A stretch of DNA of 64,000 bases from JAUIIK01 sp963709995 (GCA_963709995.1 CAVPYN010000019.1:62001-126000); one strand, 5' to 3'. Positions 26,396 through 35,265 are shown, numbered from the stretch's first letter. Notes: generated from the letters alone by a model not told the origin. Numbers and translations: made by a program.

Positions 26396-27610
26396 ATGCC
26401 CCGGGAACTGACCGGCAAGTGGCGGACGATCGGGCTGCTATCACTGGCGGAATTGCTCGGCATGGCGACCTGGTTTTCCGCGTCCGCCGTCGTACCAGTT
26501 CTGACGGATGAATGGGCGCTCAGCGATAGCGGGCGGTCGTGGTTGACGATGTCCGTCCAGATTGGTTTCGTCCTGGGAGCGTTCGGGTCTGCGCTCCTGA
26601 ATCTTGCCGACCGTCTGCCCGCGCGCTGGCTGTTTGCAGCATCAGCCGCGGTCGCAGGGCTAGCGACGCTGATGATCCCACTGTTTGCTGGCGGATTGCT
26701 CGTCGCATTGCCCCTGCGCGTGATCACCGGCGTCGCGCTTGCTGGTGTGTATCCGGTGGGCATGAAGATCATGGCGACCTGGACGCGCTATGACCGGGGT
26801 CTTGGCATTGGATTGATCGTAGGCGCCCTCACCGTCGGTTCCGCGTTGCCGCACTTGTTTCGCGCATTCAACGATCTCGACGATTGGCAGCCGGTTCTCT
26901 ACGTTGCCGGAGTACTTGCTGGAGTCGCGGCTGTTATCGGGGCAGTATTCGTGCGAGAAGGACCCTACGCGGTCGGAGCGCCGCGGTTTCGCTGGGGATA
27001 CATCGGGGAGATAATCCGGGACCGGCCGCTCGCGCTGGCGAATCTTGGCTATCTGGGCCATATGTGGGAACTGTATGCTATGTGGGCCTGGATTCCGGTG
27101 TTTCTGATCGCGAGCTTTGACGATGTGGGCGTTTCCAGCGGCTGGGCCAGTCTGACGAGCTTCGGTGTCATCGCCATCGGCGGGGCGGGCAGCATCGTTG
27201 CTGGAAAGCTCTCCGACCGGTTCGGGCGCACGCTAATCACCTCGGCGTCAATGGCGATCAGCGGTGCATGTGCGGTCGTGGTCGGATTGCTCTTTGGCGG
27301 ACCGTTGTTGCTTCTTGTACCGTTGGTGCTGATCTGGGGCGTTTCCGTCGTCGCGGATAGCGCTCAATTCTCGGCGTGCGTCAGCGAACTCGCGGAGCGC
27401 GAATACATCGGAACGGCGTTGACCTTCCAGACCAGCCTGGGCTTCCTGCTGACTCTCCTCTCGATCCGGCTGGTGCCGGTGTTTGAGGGCAGGTTCGGAT
27501 GGGAGTGGTCGTTCGTCTTTCTCGCGGCCGGACCGCTGGTAGGGATCGCGGCGATGCTCAGATTGCGCGCCATACCGGACGCGCTCCGCCTGGGGAACGG
27601 TCGTCGCTAG
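26396..27610 (+). CDS. MFS transporter
   Basis: About 404 residues with twelve hydrophobic segments. The first loop motif is weak, but GKLSDRFGRTL near residue 275 is the typical loop motif between helices of major facilitator proteins, and RVITGVALAGVYPVGMKIMA matches the helix-4 pattern. Relatives are nitrate/cyanate- or drug-type carriers, and the substrate is not known. An in-frame TTG at 26354 would add 14 residues; the ATG at 26396 (MPRELTGKWR) fits the start of helix 1 better. It is divergent from the membrane protein/Vps62 unit and directly upstream of the ATP-grasp gene, so export or import of that pathway's compound is plausible. Confidence 0.88.
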   Translation: MPRELTGKWRTIGLLSLAELLGMATWFSASAVVPVLTDEWALSDSGRSWLTMSVQIGFVLGAFGSALLNLADRLPARWLFAASAAVAGLATLMIPLFAGGLLVALPLRVITGVALAGVYPVGMKIMATWTRYDRGLGIGLIVGALTVGSALPHLFRAFNDLDDWQPVLYVAGVLAGVAAVIGAVFVREGPYAVGAPRFRWGYIGEIIRDRPLALANLGYLGHMWELYAMWAWIPVFLIASFDDVGVSSGWASLTSFGVIAIGGAGSIVAGKLSDRFGRTLITSASMAISGACAVVVGLLFGGPLLLLVPLVLIWGVSVVADSAQFSACVSELAEREYIGTALTFQTSLGFLLTLLSIRLVPVFEGRFGWEWSFVFLAAGPLVGIAAMLRLRAIPDALRLGNGRR

Positions 27611-27689
27611 ATGGGGTCGGGCGCCATTTGAGGGCAAGCAGTGGGACCGTGAACGGGTGTGTGCAGTGTCGTGTCTGAATCCACGGGTA

Positions 27690-28919
27690 ATGCTGCTCAT
27701 TTCGCCTTCGAGCTATCGCGGAGAGGCATTCTCTCGCGCAGCTCGAAAGCTGGAGATCCAGGTCCTACCGGTCTTCGATTTGCCCGAGGCTCTTGCCGAT
27801 CCCCGCACGTTTCGCCACACGATCGACTTCCGGGATACCGAGGGGTCGGTGCGATGGATCACGGCCTTTCACGCGGAGAACCCGCTTGCGGCTATTCTAT
27901 CTGTCGACGATTCAGCAACCGAACTCGCGGCAATCGCGAGCGAGCGGCTCGGGTTGCCTTCGAACGATCCGCGCGCCGCTCAAGCCGCCAGGGATAAGTA
28001 CGTCATGCGCTCGATGCTGGTGTCTTCGGGCGTCAAATGCCCCGAGTTTGATCTGATCGATCTTTCGAGCGGTACGCCTGGATTGCCGCCCGGGTTGGAA
28101 TACCCGGTCGTTGTAAAGCCCCGGCGACTCTCGGGCAGCCGCGGGGTAATTCGGGCAAACAACGACAACGAGTTCGAAGATGCCGTCAACAAGGTGTCAG
28201 CGATTTTGCAGGCGGAATCCGGGGACGAGGACTCCCGGATCGTCCTGGTGGAACGATATCTGCCCGGCGCTGAGGTTGCGGTCGAAGCCGTTCTGAACGA
28301 CGGTGAACTCCAGGTCCTGGCGATCTTCGACAAACCTGACCCGCTGGAGGGACCGTTCTTTGAAGAGACGATTTACGTTACGCCATCTCGCCTTTCTCCA
28401 ATCGTACAGTCCCGAATCGCCGGAGAGACTTCAGCCGCCGCTACTGCCCTTGGCCTTCGAAACGGACCGGTACACGCCGAGCTACGGATCCATGACGAGC
28501 GTGCCTGGTTGCTAGAAATTGCTGGCCGGTCGATCGGCGGCTTGTGAGCGACGATCCTGGAATTTGGCTCCGGGTCGAGCCTTGAAGAATTGATACTCCG
28601 CCAGGCAACCGGATTGCCAATCGAAACCTTCGAACGTTCGGAAGGCGCGGTTGGTGTGATGATGATTCCGATACCTCGCAAGGGATTGCTACGGGAGGTC
28701 CGAGGGATTGAAGCTGCCCGGGAGGTCGAAGGGATCGTTGGAGTCGAGATTACAGCGAAGCTGAACTATCCAATCATGCCGCTTCCCGAAGGAGCCAGTT
28801 ACCTTGGATTCATCTTTGCTCGCGGATCGACTCCGGCGGAAGTCGAAACGTCACTGAGAAAAGCCCACGCACATCTGGAGTTCCGGATCGTGCCGATGCT
28901 ATCGATGGGAGTGTCGTGA
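27690..28919 (+). CDS. ATP-grasp ligase interrupted by one in-frame UGA
   Basis: The frame encodes an ATP-grasp enzyme (carboxylate-amine ligase type): EYPVVVKPRRLSGSRGV near residue 140, IVLVERYLPGAEVAVEAV near residue 185, and VHAELRIHDERAWLLEIAGRS (shortened) for the metal-binding block. At 28545-28547 a TGA follows IAGRSIGGL; the same frame then continues without further stops for 123 codons (ATILEFGSGSSLEEL, MMIPIPRKG, PLPEGASYLGFIFARG), a typical C-terminus for this group. In relatives I remember RPIGGLCAR at this point, so the UGA stands where cysteine is expected (residue 286). It may be selenocysteine, a recent nonsense mutation or a base-call error. An earlier GTG at 27657 is possible. 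The acceptor and donor substrates are unknown. Confidence 0.75.
28566..28581 (+). promoter_or_regulatory. SECIS-like hairpin after the in-frame UGA
   Basis: GGCTC (28566-28570) pairs with GAGCC (28577-28581) around the loop CGGGTC. The loop begins 23 bases after the UGA and has G in its second position, within the loose bacterial SECIS pattern as I recall it (short stem, G early in the loop, 16-37 bases from the UGA). Such a small hairpin arises easily by chance in GC-rich DNA. Confidence 0.25.
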
Positions 28920-28925
28920 GAGGGG

Positions 28926-29225
28926 TTACTTCTTCTTCCGAGCCGGTGCCGCACCAGCCGTTGGTGGCATCCATCCTTCGGGCAGGCGCGCATCGTCGCC
29001 GAAGAAGAACTCCTCCATTTCGGCCCGGAGTAGTTTTCGTGTTTCCGGGTCTGCCGGGTGTAGACCGTAGTGGTTGATCAGGATCGTCTGATGTTGTTTC
29101 CAGAGATCGAATGCCTCCAGCGACACGTGCTCATAGATCCGCAAGCCAAACTCGCCCGGGAAGGGCGGCTCGGGAAAACCTTCGGCCTCTCTGCCCAGTT
29201 TCACGCAATAGACTGTGCGGTCCAT
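28926..29225 (-). CDS. yggX: YggX-like Fe(2+)-trafficking / oxidative damage protection protein
   Basis: The 99-residue protein begins MDRTVYCVKLGREAEG, the YggX start with its single conserved cysteine at residue 7, followed by PGEFGLRIYEHVSLEAFDLW and LINHYGLHPADPETRKLL (each family blocks). YggX proteins help protect or supply iron for Fe-S clusters during oxidative stress. A lysine-rich tail APARKKK ends it. The open frame is longer, but AAGGAGGT lies seven bases before this ATG, which also fits the family length. It lies convergent to the ATP-grasp gene with six bases between them and is close to the 2Fe-2S ferredoxin gene. Confidence 0.88.
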   Translation of the reverse strand: MDRTVYCVKLGREAEGFPEPPFPGEFGLRIYEHVSLEAFDLWKQHQTILINHYGLHPADPETRKLLRAEMEEFFFGDDARLPEGWMPPTAGAAPARKKK

Positions 29226-29278
29226 TTCGACCTCCTTGACGCCGCAGTGCCCATGAAGACAGGGCGGGAGCGTTCCTG

Positions 29279-30208
29279 ATGGTGCCAACTGTACCACCGG
29301 GAGTATCGAAGCTCCGTGCGATCGTGTTCGGGCTTGAGTGCCAAACGACGCGGATTGTTCTCGACGAGCTACTTTCGGCAGGCGGCGCGATTGCCGCGGT
29401 CTGTCTTCCTGGCCCGTCGGGTCCTGATCTGATTGCGTCACCTGTCATCAGGCGGCCCGGGGAAATTCCGATTGCTGTTTCGTCTGGAAGCCCATCCAGC
29501 GTTACGACTCTAGCCAGAAAGCATGACATCGCCGTCTGGCGAACTGGAAACCTGAAATCTCCAGCAGTGCGCCGCGCGATCCAAGAACTGAACCCTGATG
29601 TTCTCGTTGTGGCTTGCTTCGATCGCCTGATACCGGAGGGTCTATATCGCTCTCTTCCCTACGGGGGCCTCAACCTGCACCCGTCGCTCCTCCCCGACAT
29701 GCGAGGCCCGGATCCCCTATTCTGGACCTTCCATGCCGGAAAAGAGATTACCGGCGCGACAGTCCACCGTTTGACCGGACGTTTTGATGCTGGCCCGATC
29801 GTAGCTCAAGCCAGTCTGGAGCTTGAAGACGGCGTCACGGAAGATGAACTGGATGCGCGGCTTGCCCGGCTTGGCGGGAGGCTGCTCGTCGAGACGCTTG
29901 AAGACCATCTGGCTGGAATGGCAACCGACCGGCCGCAAAACGAATCAATCGCGTCCTGGGTTCCCCATCCTGATGACGAGGACTGGGTCATTGACAAGAG
30001 CTGGCCGGCTCGTCGGGCTTTCAATTTCGTTCGGGGGCTGGCTGGACGGAATCATCCCATCATCGTGCGATCATGCGAAGGCATGTTGCGAATTCTTGAC
30101 GCCGATCGCTGGCAGGGCTTTGATGAATTGATTTCGGATCTGGGTTCGGATGAGGTCCCAATCAGGTTCTCCGACGGTGTTCTCATTGCCCGGGTGGCGG
30201 TTGACTAG
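29279..30208 (+). CDS. Formyltransferase-like protein (Fmt family)
   Basis: The 309-residue protein has the formyl transferase fold of methionyl-tRNA and other formyltransferases. GGLNLHPSLLPDMRGPDPLF near residue 130 supplies the catalytic Asn and His, and GATVHRLTGRFDAGPIV supplies the Asp. The N-terminal nucleotide-fold strand LRAIVFGLE is less typical than in Fmt. A C-terminal domain of about 90 residues resembles the Fmt C-terminus only weakly, so tRNA may not be the substrate. Neighbours (ATP-grasp ligase, kynureninase, ferredoxin) suggest that it formylates or deformylates a small metabolite; this is inference. Confidence 0.82.
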   Translation: MVPTVPPGVSKLRAIVFGLECQTTRIVLDELLSAGGAIAAVCLPGPSGPDLIASPVIRRPGEIPIAVSSGSPSSVTTLARKHDIAVWRTGNLKSPAVRRAIQELNPDVLVVACFDRLIPEGLYRSLPYGGLNLHPSLLPDMRGPDPLFWTFHAGKEITGATVHRLTGRFDAGPIVAQASLELEDGVTEDELDARLARLGGRLLVETLEDHLAGMATDRPQNESIASWVPHPDDEDWVIDKSWPARRAFNFVRGLAGRNHPIIVRSCEGMLRILDADRWQGFDELISDLGSDEVPIRFSDGVLIARVAVD

Positions 30209-30253
30209 CGGCGAGGCTAGTCTCTCCGGATTCGATGTCGATGCGTGGAGGAA

Positions 30254-31564
30254 ATGGAAAGTGTAAAGGTGGGCATGTTGCGGTATGCGGACGGCAGGGC
30301 GGCAGCGGAGCAGCGCGATGCGGACGACAGTTTCTCGTCAGTGCGGGCGCGGTTCTACCGCCAGAACAACGTGATCTATATGGATGGAAATTCGCTCGGG
30401 CTGATGTCCCGGGACGCCGAGCAGAGTGTCTTGCATGTGCTGGATGAGTGGAAGACCTTGGGAATCGAGGGCTGGTTGGCCGGAGATCCTCCCTGGTTCT
30501 ATCTCGGCGAGGAGCTTGGCAGGCGCCTGGCGTCACTTGTCGGAGGGCATCCGGATGAGATCGTTGTCACCGGGGGAACGACGGTCAATCTCCATGCCCT
30601 CGTCTCTACCTTCTATCAGCCACAGGGCGCCAGGCGCAAGATTCTGATTAATGAACTGGACTTTCCGTCCGACGTCTATGCGCTCGAAGCGCAGATAGCG
30701 ATGCGCGGGGGCGAGCCGGAACGTGATCTGGTCAAGGTCCGCAGCCGGGACGGCCGAGTGATCGACGAGGAAGACATCGTCGAGGCGCTTGCTGACGACG
30801 TGGCCCTGGTGTTGATGCCAAGCGTGCTCTACCGCAGCGGGCAACTCCTCGACATCAAAGGCATAACCTGCGAAGCCCACAGCCGGGGAATCATCGTCGG
30901 ATGGGACTGCGCCCATTCCGCGGGATCGGTGCCGCATCGATTCAGCGACTGGGACGTGGACTTTGCTTTCTGGTGCAACTACAAGTATCTCAACGCTGGT
31001 CCAGGAAGCGTCGGCGCGCTCTATGTCAATCGGCGGCATTTCGACCGGCAACCAGCGATGCCAGGATGGTGGGGCTATGACAAGAGCCGGCAGTTTGACA
31101 TGAGCCACGAATGGCAGGGCGCTGGCACGGCGGGAGCCTGGCAAATCAGCACACTTTCGATCCTGAGTGCTGCTCCACTGGTCGGATCATTGCGGATCTT
31201 CGCTGAAATCGGGATCGAAGCGGTCAGGAAGCGGTCCCTGGAACTGACCGATTACCTCATAGCGCTGATGGAAGAATCCGGGATGCTGGAAGGACCGTAC
31301 AGTTACTCGATTGGCACTCCAAGAAAGCATGCCAGGCGCGGTGGACATGTTGCCGTCGAACATGAGCATGGTCCCCAGATCAACGCTGCGCTGAAGCAGC
31401 GCGGGATCATTCCGGACTTCCGACCCCCGAATGTCGTACGTCTCGCTCCGATCGCCCTGTACACGAGCTTCACGGATGTTTGGGACACGGTCGAACAACT
31501 CCGGCAAGTGATCGATACCGGTGAGTATCGCCAGCAATCGGACCGGCGAGGCGTGGTAGCCTAG
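30254..31564 (+). CDS. kynU: Kynureninase-like PLP enzyme
   Basis: The roughly 436-residue protein is a fold-type I PLP enzyme of the kynureninase family, which cleaves kynurenine to anthranilate and alanine. YMDGNSLGLMSRDAEQSV is near the start, GWDCAHSAGSVPHRF near residue 218 carries the PLP-contacting Asp, and FAFWCNYKYLNAGPGSVG contains the PLP lysine in NYKYLN. GGHVAVEHEHG near residue 360 corresponds to the family's RGxQLSL-like segment but is altered. Starts at 30245 (GTG), 30254 and 30275 are all possible. It stands 45 bp after the formyltransferase gene and ahead of a ferredoxin gene. Confidence 0.88.
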   Translation: MESVKVGMLRYADGRAAAEQRDADDSFSSVRARFYRQNNVIYMDGNSLGLMSRDAEQSVLHVLDEWKTLGIEGWLAGDPPWFYLGEELGRRLASLVGGHPDEIVVTGGTTVNLHALVSTFYQPQGARRKILINELDFPSDVYALEAQIAMRGGEPERDLVKVRSRDGRVIDEEDIVEALADDVALVLMPSVLYRSGQLLDIKGITCEAHSRGIIVGWDCAHSAGSVPHRFSDWDVDFAFWCNYKYLNAGPGSVGALYVNRRHFDRQPAMPGWWGYDKSRQFDMSHEWQGAGTAGAWQISTLSILSAAPLVGSLRIFAEIGIEAVRKRSLELTDYLIALMEESGMLEGPYSYSIGTPRKHARRGGHVAVEHEHGPQINAALKQRGIIPDFRPPNVVRLAPIALYTSFTDVWDTVEQLRQVIDTGEYRQQSDRRGVVA

Positions 31565-31633
31565 ATAATGGTCCGCAATCATTCGATCGCGGACTCTTCA
31601 TTGCCCCGGTGTTATTGGAACTCAGGAGGATAC

Positions 31634-31990
31634 ATGGCGACGATCGAGGTGCTCAACGCGCATGAAGATGGATCGAGTCTCACGTTCGAGGCGACAGAGG
31701 GCCGCAGGCTTGTGCTAGCCATAGAAGATGCCGGAATTGACATTCTCCATCGCTGCGGAGGCCGGTGCCGATGTACAACCTGCCGCTGCGACATCGTCGA
31801 GGGCGATGCGGGTGTGATGAGAGAAGTCGAACGGGAGCGCCTCGCGCGGGAAGACGAACTGGCGCCCAGCGTGCGTCTTGCCTGTCAGATCCTTGTTGAA
31901 AATGATCTGAAGCTAAACGTGATCTACCGGCTGAGCGAGAGCGACCTGAGCGATGCTGGTCCCCGCCCTTCTGAGGAGATGGAACCCTAG
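31634..31990 (+). CDS. 2Fe-2S ferredoxin
   Basis: The 118-residue protein has a plant/adrenodoxin-type 2Fe-2S domain. The cluster loop reads HRCGGRCRCTTCRC, with cysteines spaced like CxxxxCxxC plus an extra pair, and the fourth ligand is in RLACQI about 40 residues later. The sequence between (GVMREVERERLAREDELAP) is typical. It carries single electrons for an oxygenase or similar enzyme in the cytoplasm. AGGAGGA precedes the ATG at five bases. It follows kynureninase, so it could serve that cluster. Confidence 0.9.
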   Translation: MATIEVLNAHEDGSSLTFEATEGRRLVLAIEDAGIDILHRCGGRCRCTTCRCDIVEGDAGVMREVERERLAREDELAPSVRLACQILVENDLKLNVIYRLSESDLSDAGPRPSEEMEP

Positions 31991-32035
31991 CTGCTCGCTC
32001 TGACCGGTCACGTGCGTTGAATTTTGTCTACATTC

Positions 32036-32065
32036 GATCGCCGCGGGCATACTGACGCGGCGATC
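32036..32065 (+). terminator. Hairpin after the ferredoxin gene
   Basis: GATCGCCGCG (32036-32045) pairs perfectly with CGCGGCGATC (32056-32065) around a ten-base loop. It separates the ferredoxin gene from the UspA-like gene. The next bases CTTATACTTCT are AT-rich. Confidence 0.5.
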
Positions 32066-32079
32066 CTTATACTTCTCGC

Positions 32080-32730
32080 ATGAATGAACCACCAGGCGAC
32101 CTGATCGCCACCTCTATCCCAGAACACCTACGAGCCTGTTTTCGGCCCGGCATCGCCTTCCTTGCGTCAGACGGAAGTAAATCTGACGGCGCGTACGGCG
32201 TCCGGGTGTCTTTCCTTGCGCCATCCGACGACGAGCCGAGTGGGGTGACCTCCGATGCCTTGCCCGTACTGGTACTTCCGGAGGGCGACCAAACGAGAGG
32301 CGTTCCGGACGGTGGCAATCAGATACTGGTGGCGGTAGAGGGCCGGGACACGGAGATGGCCGCCGCGCTCGCATCGATATTGCTGCCCTCAGAGGTCTCG
32401 ATCGGCCTCGTACATGTCACCTGGGTTCCCGGTATTGCCGGTTCTCCGATTGGCGATGACGGTGTGGACAACCCCCACGCTTCGGAACTTCTCGCTTTTC
32501 AAGGCGCCCGGGAGGCACTCGTTGAGACCGCTGACGACCTCCGAAGCAGGGGATTTTCTGTCTCTACGCACCTCCGGGAATCGAAGGATCCCTCCGCGCC
32601 GATCGTTGAAATGATCGGTCGACATCATCCAGCAATGTTTGCTCTCGGACTCGGCCGTCACGGTGCGGGCATTGGCCGCAGGGTGCTCGAACGAGTTCGA
32701 GTTCCGGTCCTGTTCGTTCAAGCCAGGTGA
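32080..32730 (+). CDS. UspA-like (universal stress) protein
   Basis: The 216-residue protein ends with a UspA-like alpha/beta domain (about 78-216): QILVAVEGRD opens the first strand, GLVHVTWVPG the second, and GLGRHGAGIGRRVLERVRVPVLFV matches the GxxGxG-like nucleotide-site region and last strand. The first 75 residues (with VLVLPEGD) may be a second, worn half domain. No binding site precedes the ATG; a TATACT element lies only seven bases upstream, so a leaderless transcript is possible. UspA proteins help survival under stress, usually through ATP binding; the GX2GX9G motif is incomplete here. Confidence 0.65.
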   Translation: MNEPPGDLIATSIPEHLRACFRPGIAFLASDGSKSDGAYGVRVSFLAPSDDEPSGVTSDALPVLVLPEGDQTRGVPDGGNQILVAVEGRDTEMAAALASILLPSEVSIGLVHVTWVPGIAGSPIGDDGVDNPHASELLAFQGAREALVETADDLRSRGFSVSTHLRESKDPSAPIVEMIGRHHPAMFALGLGRHGAGIGRRVLERVRVPVLFVQAR

Positions 32731-32755
32731 CCTGGCAAGTTATCCACAGAATCGC

Positions 32756-33769
32756 ATGAATCGACTCCGGCGCCGGTTTCTGTTCGGACTTATGCTCGGT
32801 CTGGCGGTTATCTCGGCCTTCGTCTTCTTGAGCGACCGGGAAGCCCTAGCGGACGCAGCCCGGAGCTTCGACAAACGACTCTTGCCCTTGATTCTTGCTC
32901 TGACGTTGATGAACTACGGGCTGCGGTTTCTCAAGTGGCAGTACTACCTGGGACGTGTGGGAGCGACGGAGAACCTGAGTACCAGAGACTCGGCTCTTAT
33001 CTTTCTCAGTGGGTTTAGCATGGCGATGACACCTGGGAAGGTCGGGGAGTTCCTGAAAGCAGTGCTCGTCAAGGCGAAAAACGGGACACCGATGACCAGG
33101 ACATTGCCGGTGGTATTCGCCGAACGCTTGACCGACGGACTGTCGATGATCGTGCTTTCGGCGTTTGGACTCTTTGCGTTTCGAGTCGGCTGGCCTCTCT
33201 TTCTGGTGATGGTCCTGTTTCTCGCCTGTCTTCTATTCTTCGTGCAGAACGAGTCGCTTGTCGAAAAACTGATTCAGCGTCTGCGAGGGACGCGATTCTT
33301 CGAAGGTCGCATTGACGGTATACGAGAGTTGTACCTGAGTACGCGGGCTCTTCTCGCGCCTCGCCCGCTGATCGCCATGACTGCGCTTTCAAGCTTCTCC
33401 TGGTTCTTCGAGTGCCTGGTGCTTTATGTTATCTTGATTGGCCTTGGATTTGACCACTCGTGGAACCTCTTGCTCGCGTCGACCTTTGTGTTTGCCACGT
33501 CCGCCTGGCTTGGGGGCGCCTCTCTGCTACCCGGTGGGCTCGGGGCCACCGAGGCGTCGGCGGCCGCGCTACTTGTGATCACGATCGACTCACCCCAGAT
33601 GACGGCGTCGGTGGCAGTGGCCGCGACACTCATCCTCCGGTTTGCTACGCTGTGGTTTGGCGTGGCGGTCGGCCTCGCCGCGCTTGCCGTAACCATCAGA
33701 TGGCTCGATCAGCCTGAGAGCGACGAGCAGCACGAGGTCGTCGCCGAATTGAGTGGCGAAACTGGATGA
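32756..33769 (+). CDS. Flippase-like membrane protein (LPG synthase TM / UPF0104)
   Basis: The 337-residue protein has eight or more hydrophobic segments and the family hallmarks: YGLRFLKWQYYL near residue 58, SGFSMAMTPGKVGEFLKA near residue 88, and LPVVFAERLTDGLSM near residue 118. Near the end is GGASLLPGGLGATEASAAALL. The family includes the transmembrane part of lysylphosphatidylglycerol synthase and dolichol-phosphate-related flippases, acting on lipid or polyprenol-linked head groups. The open frame starts earlier, overlapping the UspA-like gene, but ATG 32756 gives the normal positively charged start MNRLRRRF. The zinc-ribbon gene follows at once. Confidence 0.85.
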   Translation: MNRLRRRFLFGLMLGLAVISAFVFLSDREALADAARSFDKRLLPLILALTLMNYGLRFLKWQYYLGRVGATENLSTRDSALIFLSGFSMAMTPGKVGEFLKAVLVKAKNGTPMTRTLPVVFAERLTDGLSMIVLSAFGLFAFRVGWPLFLVMVLFLACLLFFVQNESLVEKLIQRLRGTRFFEGRIDGIRELYLSTRALLAPRPLIAMTALSSFSWFFECLVLYVILIGLGFDHSWNLLLASTFVFATSAWLGGASLLPGGLGATEASAAALLVITIDSPQMTASVAVAATLILRFATLWFGVAVGLAALAVTIRWLDQPESDEQHEVVAELSGETG

Positions 33770-33779
33770 GAGGGCGCTT

Positions 33780-34217
33780 GTGACCGTCAACGATGGGAAT
33801 CCCGCGAATTGCCCGGTCTGTGGTGCTCGCACAATGCCGGGCGATCGATTCTGCCCGAGCTGTGGCTCACCTCTCAGCACAGGGGGTGAGATGGGCGCAG
33901 GCTATGACGAGCCCGGCGCGCAACCGGCTTACCCGCCAACTTCTCCTGCCGAAGTGGAGATCGACCACGCGCCCGCTACTCCCCAGTCATTTCAGCCAAC
34001 GACACCCGAGCAGGAGCGGTGGATATCCCCTGCGCCGCCTCAAGGCTCGAATCGAACCTGGTGGATTCTCGGCATCGTATTCCTGGTGCTAATAGTGATA
34101 TGTTGCTGCTGCGCCCTGCTTGTATTCGTCGCCGCGAGCCAGGATTCAGCCTTGAGGGACGATCTGGAAGGCACAGCAGTCATTTTGGGAACCCTTGGCT
34201 CGGCATTCCGTCAATGA
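33780..34217 (+). CDS. Zinc-ribbon membrane protein
   Basis: The roughly 145-residue protein begins with a zinc ribbon, CPVCGARTMPGDRFCPSCG, followed by a long proline-rich linker and one membrane helix (WWILGIVFLVLIVICCCCAL) with four consecutive cysteines that could be acylated. A short outside tail ends it. Such proteins are common in Chloroflexi and Actinobacteria; the role is unknown. The GTG at 33780 is chosen; an in-frame GTG at 33753 would overlap the flippase-like gene. It converges with the propeller lipoprotein gene. Confidence 0.75.
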   Translation: MTVNDGNPANCPVCGARTMPGDRFCPSCGSPLSTGGEMGAGYDEPGAQPAYPPTSPAEVEIDHAPATPQSFQPTTPEQERWISPAPPQGSNRTWWILGIVFLVLIVICCCCALLVFVAASQDSALRDDLEGTAVILGTLGSAFRQ

Positions 34218-34233
34218 TGCCGGTTGCGTCTTG

Positions 34234-35265
34234 CTAGTTTCGGGAGAACCAGGATAGACCGGAAGTCGCGTCGATGTTGCTGGCGCTGAACAGCTTTTCC
34301 GGTTCTGACGCGATGACTCTACCCGTTGAATCGATCGAGACGTCAACTACCCAGACTTCAAACTCCACACCAACCCCGCGGACGAAGGCGATCTGCCTCC
34401 CGTCGGGTGACCAGACCGGCTCAACTGCTGAACCAACATCGGTAAGTTTGTACGGCTCGCTTCCGTCGACCGGGGCGATCCAGACATCGTTCATATCGCC
34501 AGCGCGCTGGATGTACGCGATGTAGTCGCCGTCCGGAGACCAGTCCGGATCGTACGCGCCTTCCGTTCCGACTACGAGCGGAGCGAAGATGCCCGTCTCC
34601 AGATCCAGCGTCCAGACTTCCTGAAATCGATCGCCGCCGCCATTATCCTGGCGGGTGGAAAACACGAGCTGAACGCCGTCAGGAGAATAGACCGGCCCCT
34701 CCTGACTGAGCGACAGTCGTTGGGACGCCTCCAACGGGTAGGGTGGCGCTTCGACACCGAACTCGGCTAACCAGATGTAGAGGTTGCGAGAGAATAGATC
34801 GAGACCCCCTTTGTCGGAAATGTAGACGAGTTCCTCCCCAACCGGCGACCAATCCGGTTCTTTAGCCCAGGCGGCGAAGAAGACGTGATCTTCAGAATAG
34901 GGTGTGTAACCCGAGTCATGTGATGTCAATGTCACGAGCAGGTCGCCTTCGCGGTTTGCTATGACAACGTCTGAGTAGTCGCCAGAATTCTGCACGTATG
35001 CGAAGCGATCGCCGGCTGGCGCCCAGGTGGGCGATTCCGCCAGGATGCCTTCGGTGAGCTGCTCGATCTTTCCATCTTTCCATCTCATGATGCTGTGGTT
35101 GGCAACAAAGAGAATCTCACCTCGAGATTCTGCAGCTTGACCAGTCCTAAATGTATCCGCTGTGCCACATGCGGTCAGAAGAACTGTCAGGCCGGCGATG
35201 AGCGCCATTAGAACCGCAAACATGGCTCGCCTGGCAGTTCGGCTACTTGCAGTATTGAGGGTCAT
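34234..35265 (-). CDS. TolB-like beta-propeller lipoprotein
   Basis: The 343-residue protein starts with a lipoprotein signal (AVLMALIAGLTVLLTAC, cysteine at about residue 33) and continues with WD40-like PD40 repeats: PTWAPAGDRFAYVQ, PDWSPVGEELVYIS, PVYSPDGVQLVFST, PDWSPDGDYIAYIQ and PVWSPDGRQIAFVR. These form an extracytoplasmic propeller of about six blades. Such proteins bind other proteins at the envelope. Its start overlaps the murE stop (ATGA), so it is coupled to peptidoglycan synthesis; this placement is unusual and is discussed as a finding. Confidence 0.85.
   Translation of the reverse strand: MTLNTASSRTARRAMFAVLMALIAGLTVLLTACGTADTFRTGQAAESRGEILFVANHSIMRWKDGKIEQLTEGILAESPTWAPAGDRFAYVQNSGDYSDVVIANREGDLLVTLTSHDSGYTPYSEDHVFFAAWAKEPDWSPVGEELVYISDKGGLDLFSRNLYIWLAEFGVEAPPYPLEASQRLSLSQEGPVYSPDGVQLVFSTRQDNGGGDRFQEVWTLDLETGIFAPLVVGTEGAYDPDWSPDGDYIAYIQRAGDMNDVWIAPVDGSEPYKLTDVGSAVEPVWSPDGRQIAFVRGVGVEFEVWVVDVSIDSTGRVIASEPEKLFSASNIDATSGLSWFSRN

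Noticed and set aside
25957..26772. N-terminal half of the long frame that ends in the small membrane protein
   Set aside because: It is antisense to the MFS gene and low in complexity; only the part after 26256 looks coding.
2202..28547. Possible alternative genetic code with UGA as tryptophan or cysteine
   Set aside because: Many intact genes in the window end with TGA at the expected family length (SulP, ATP-grasp end, infB), so UGA is a normal stop.
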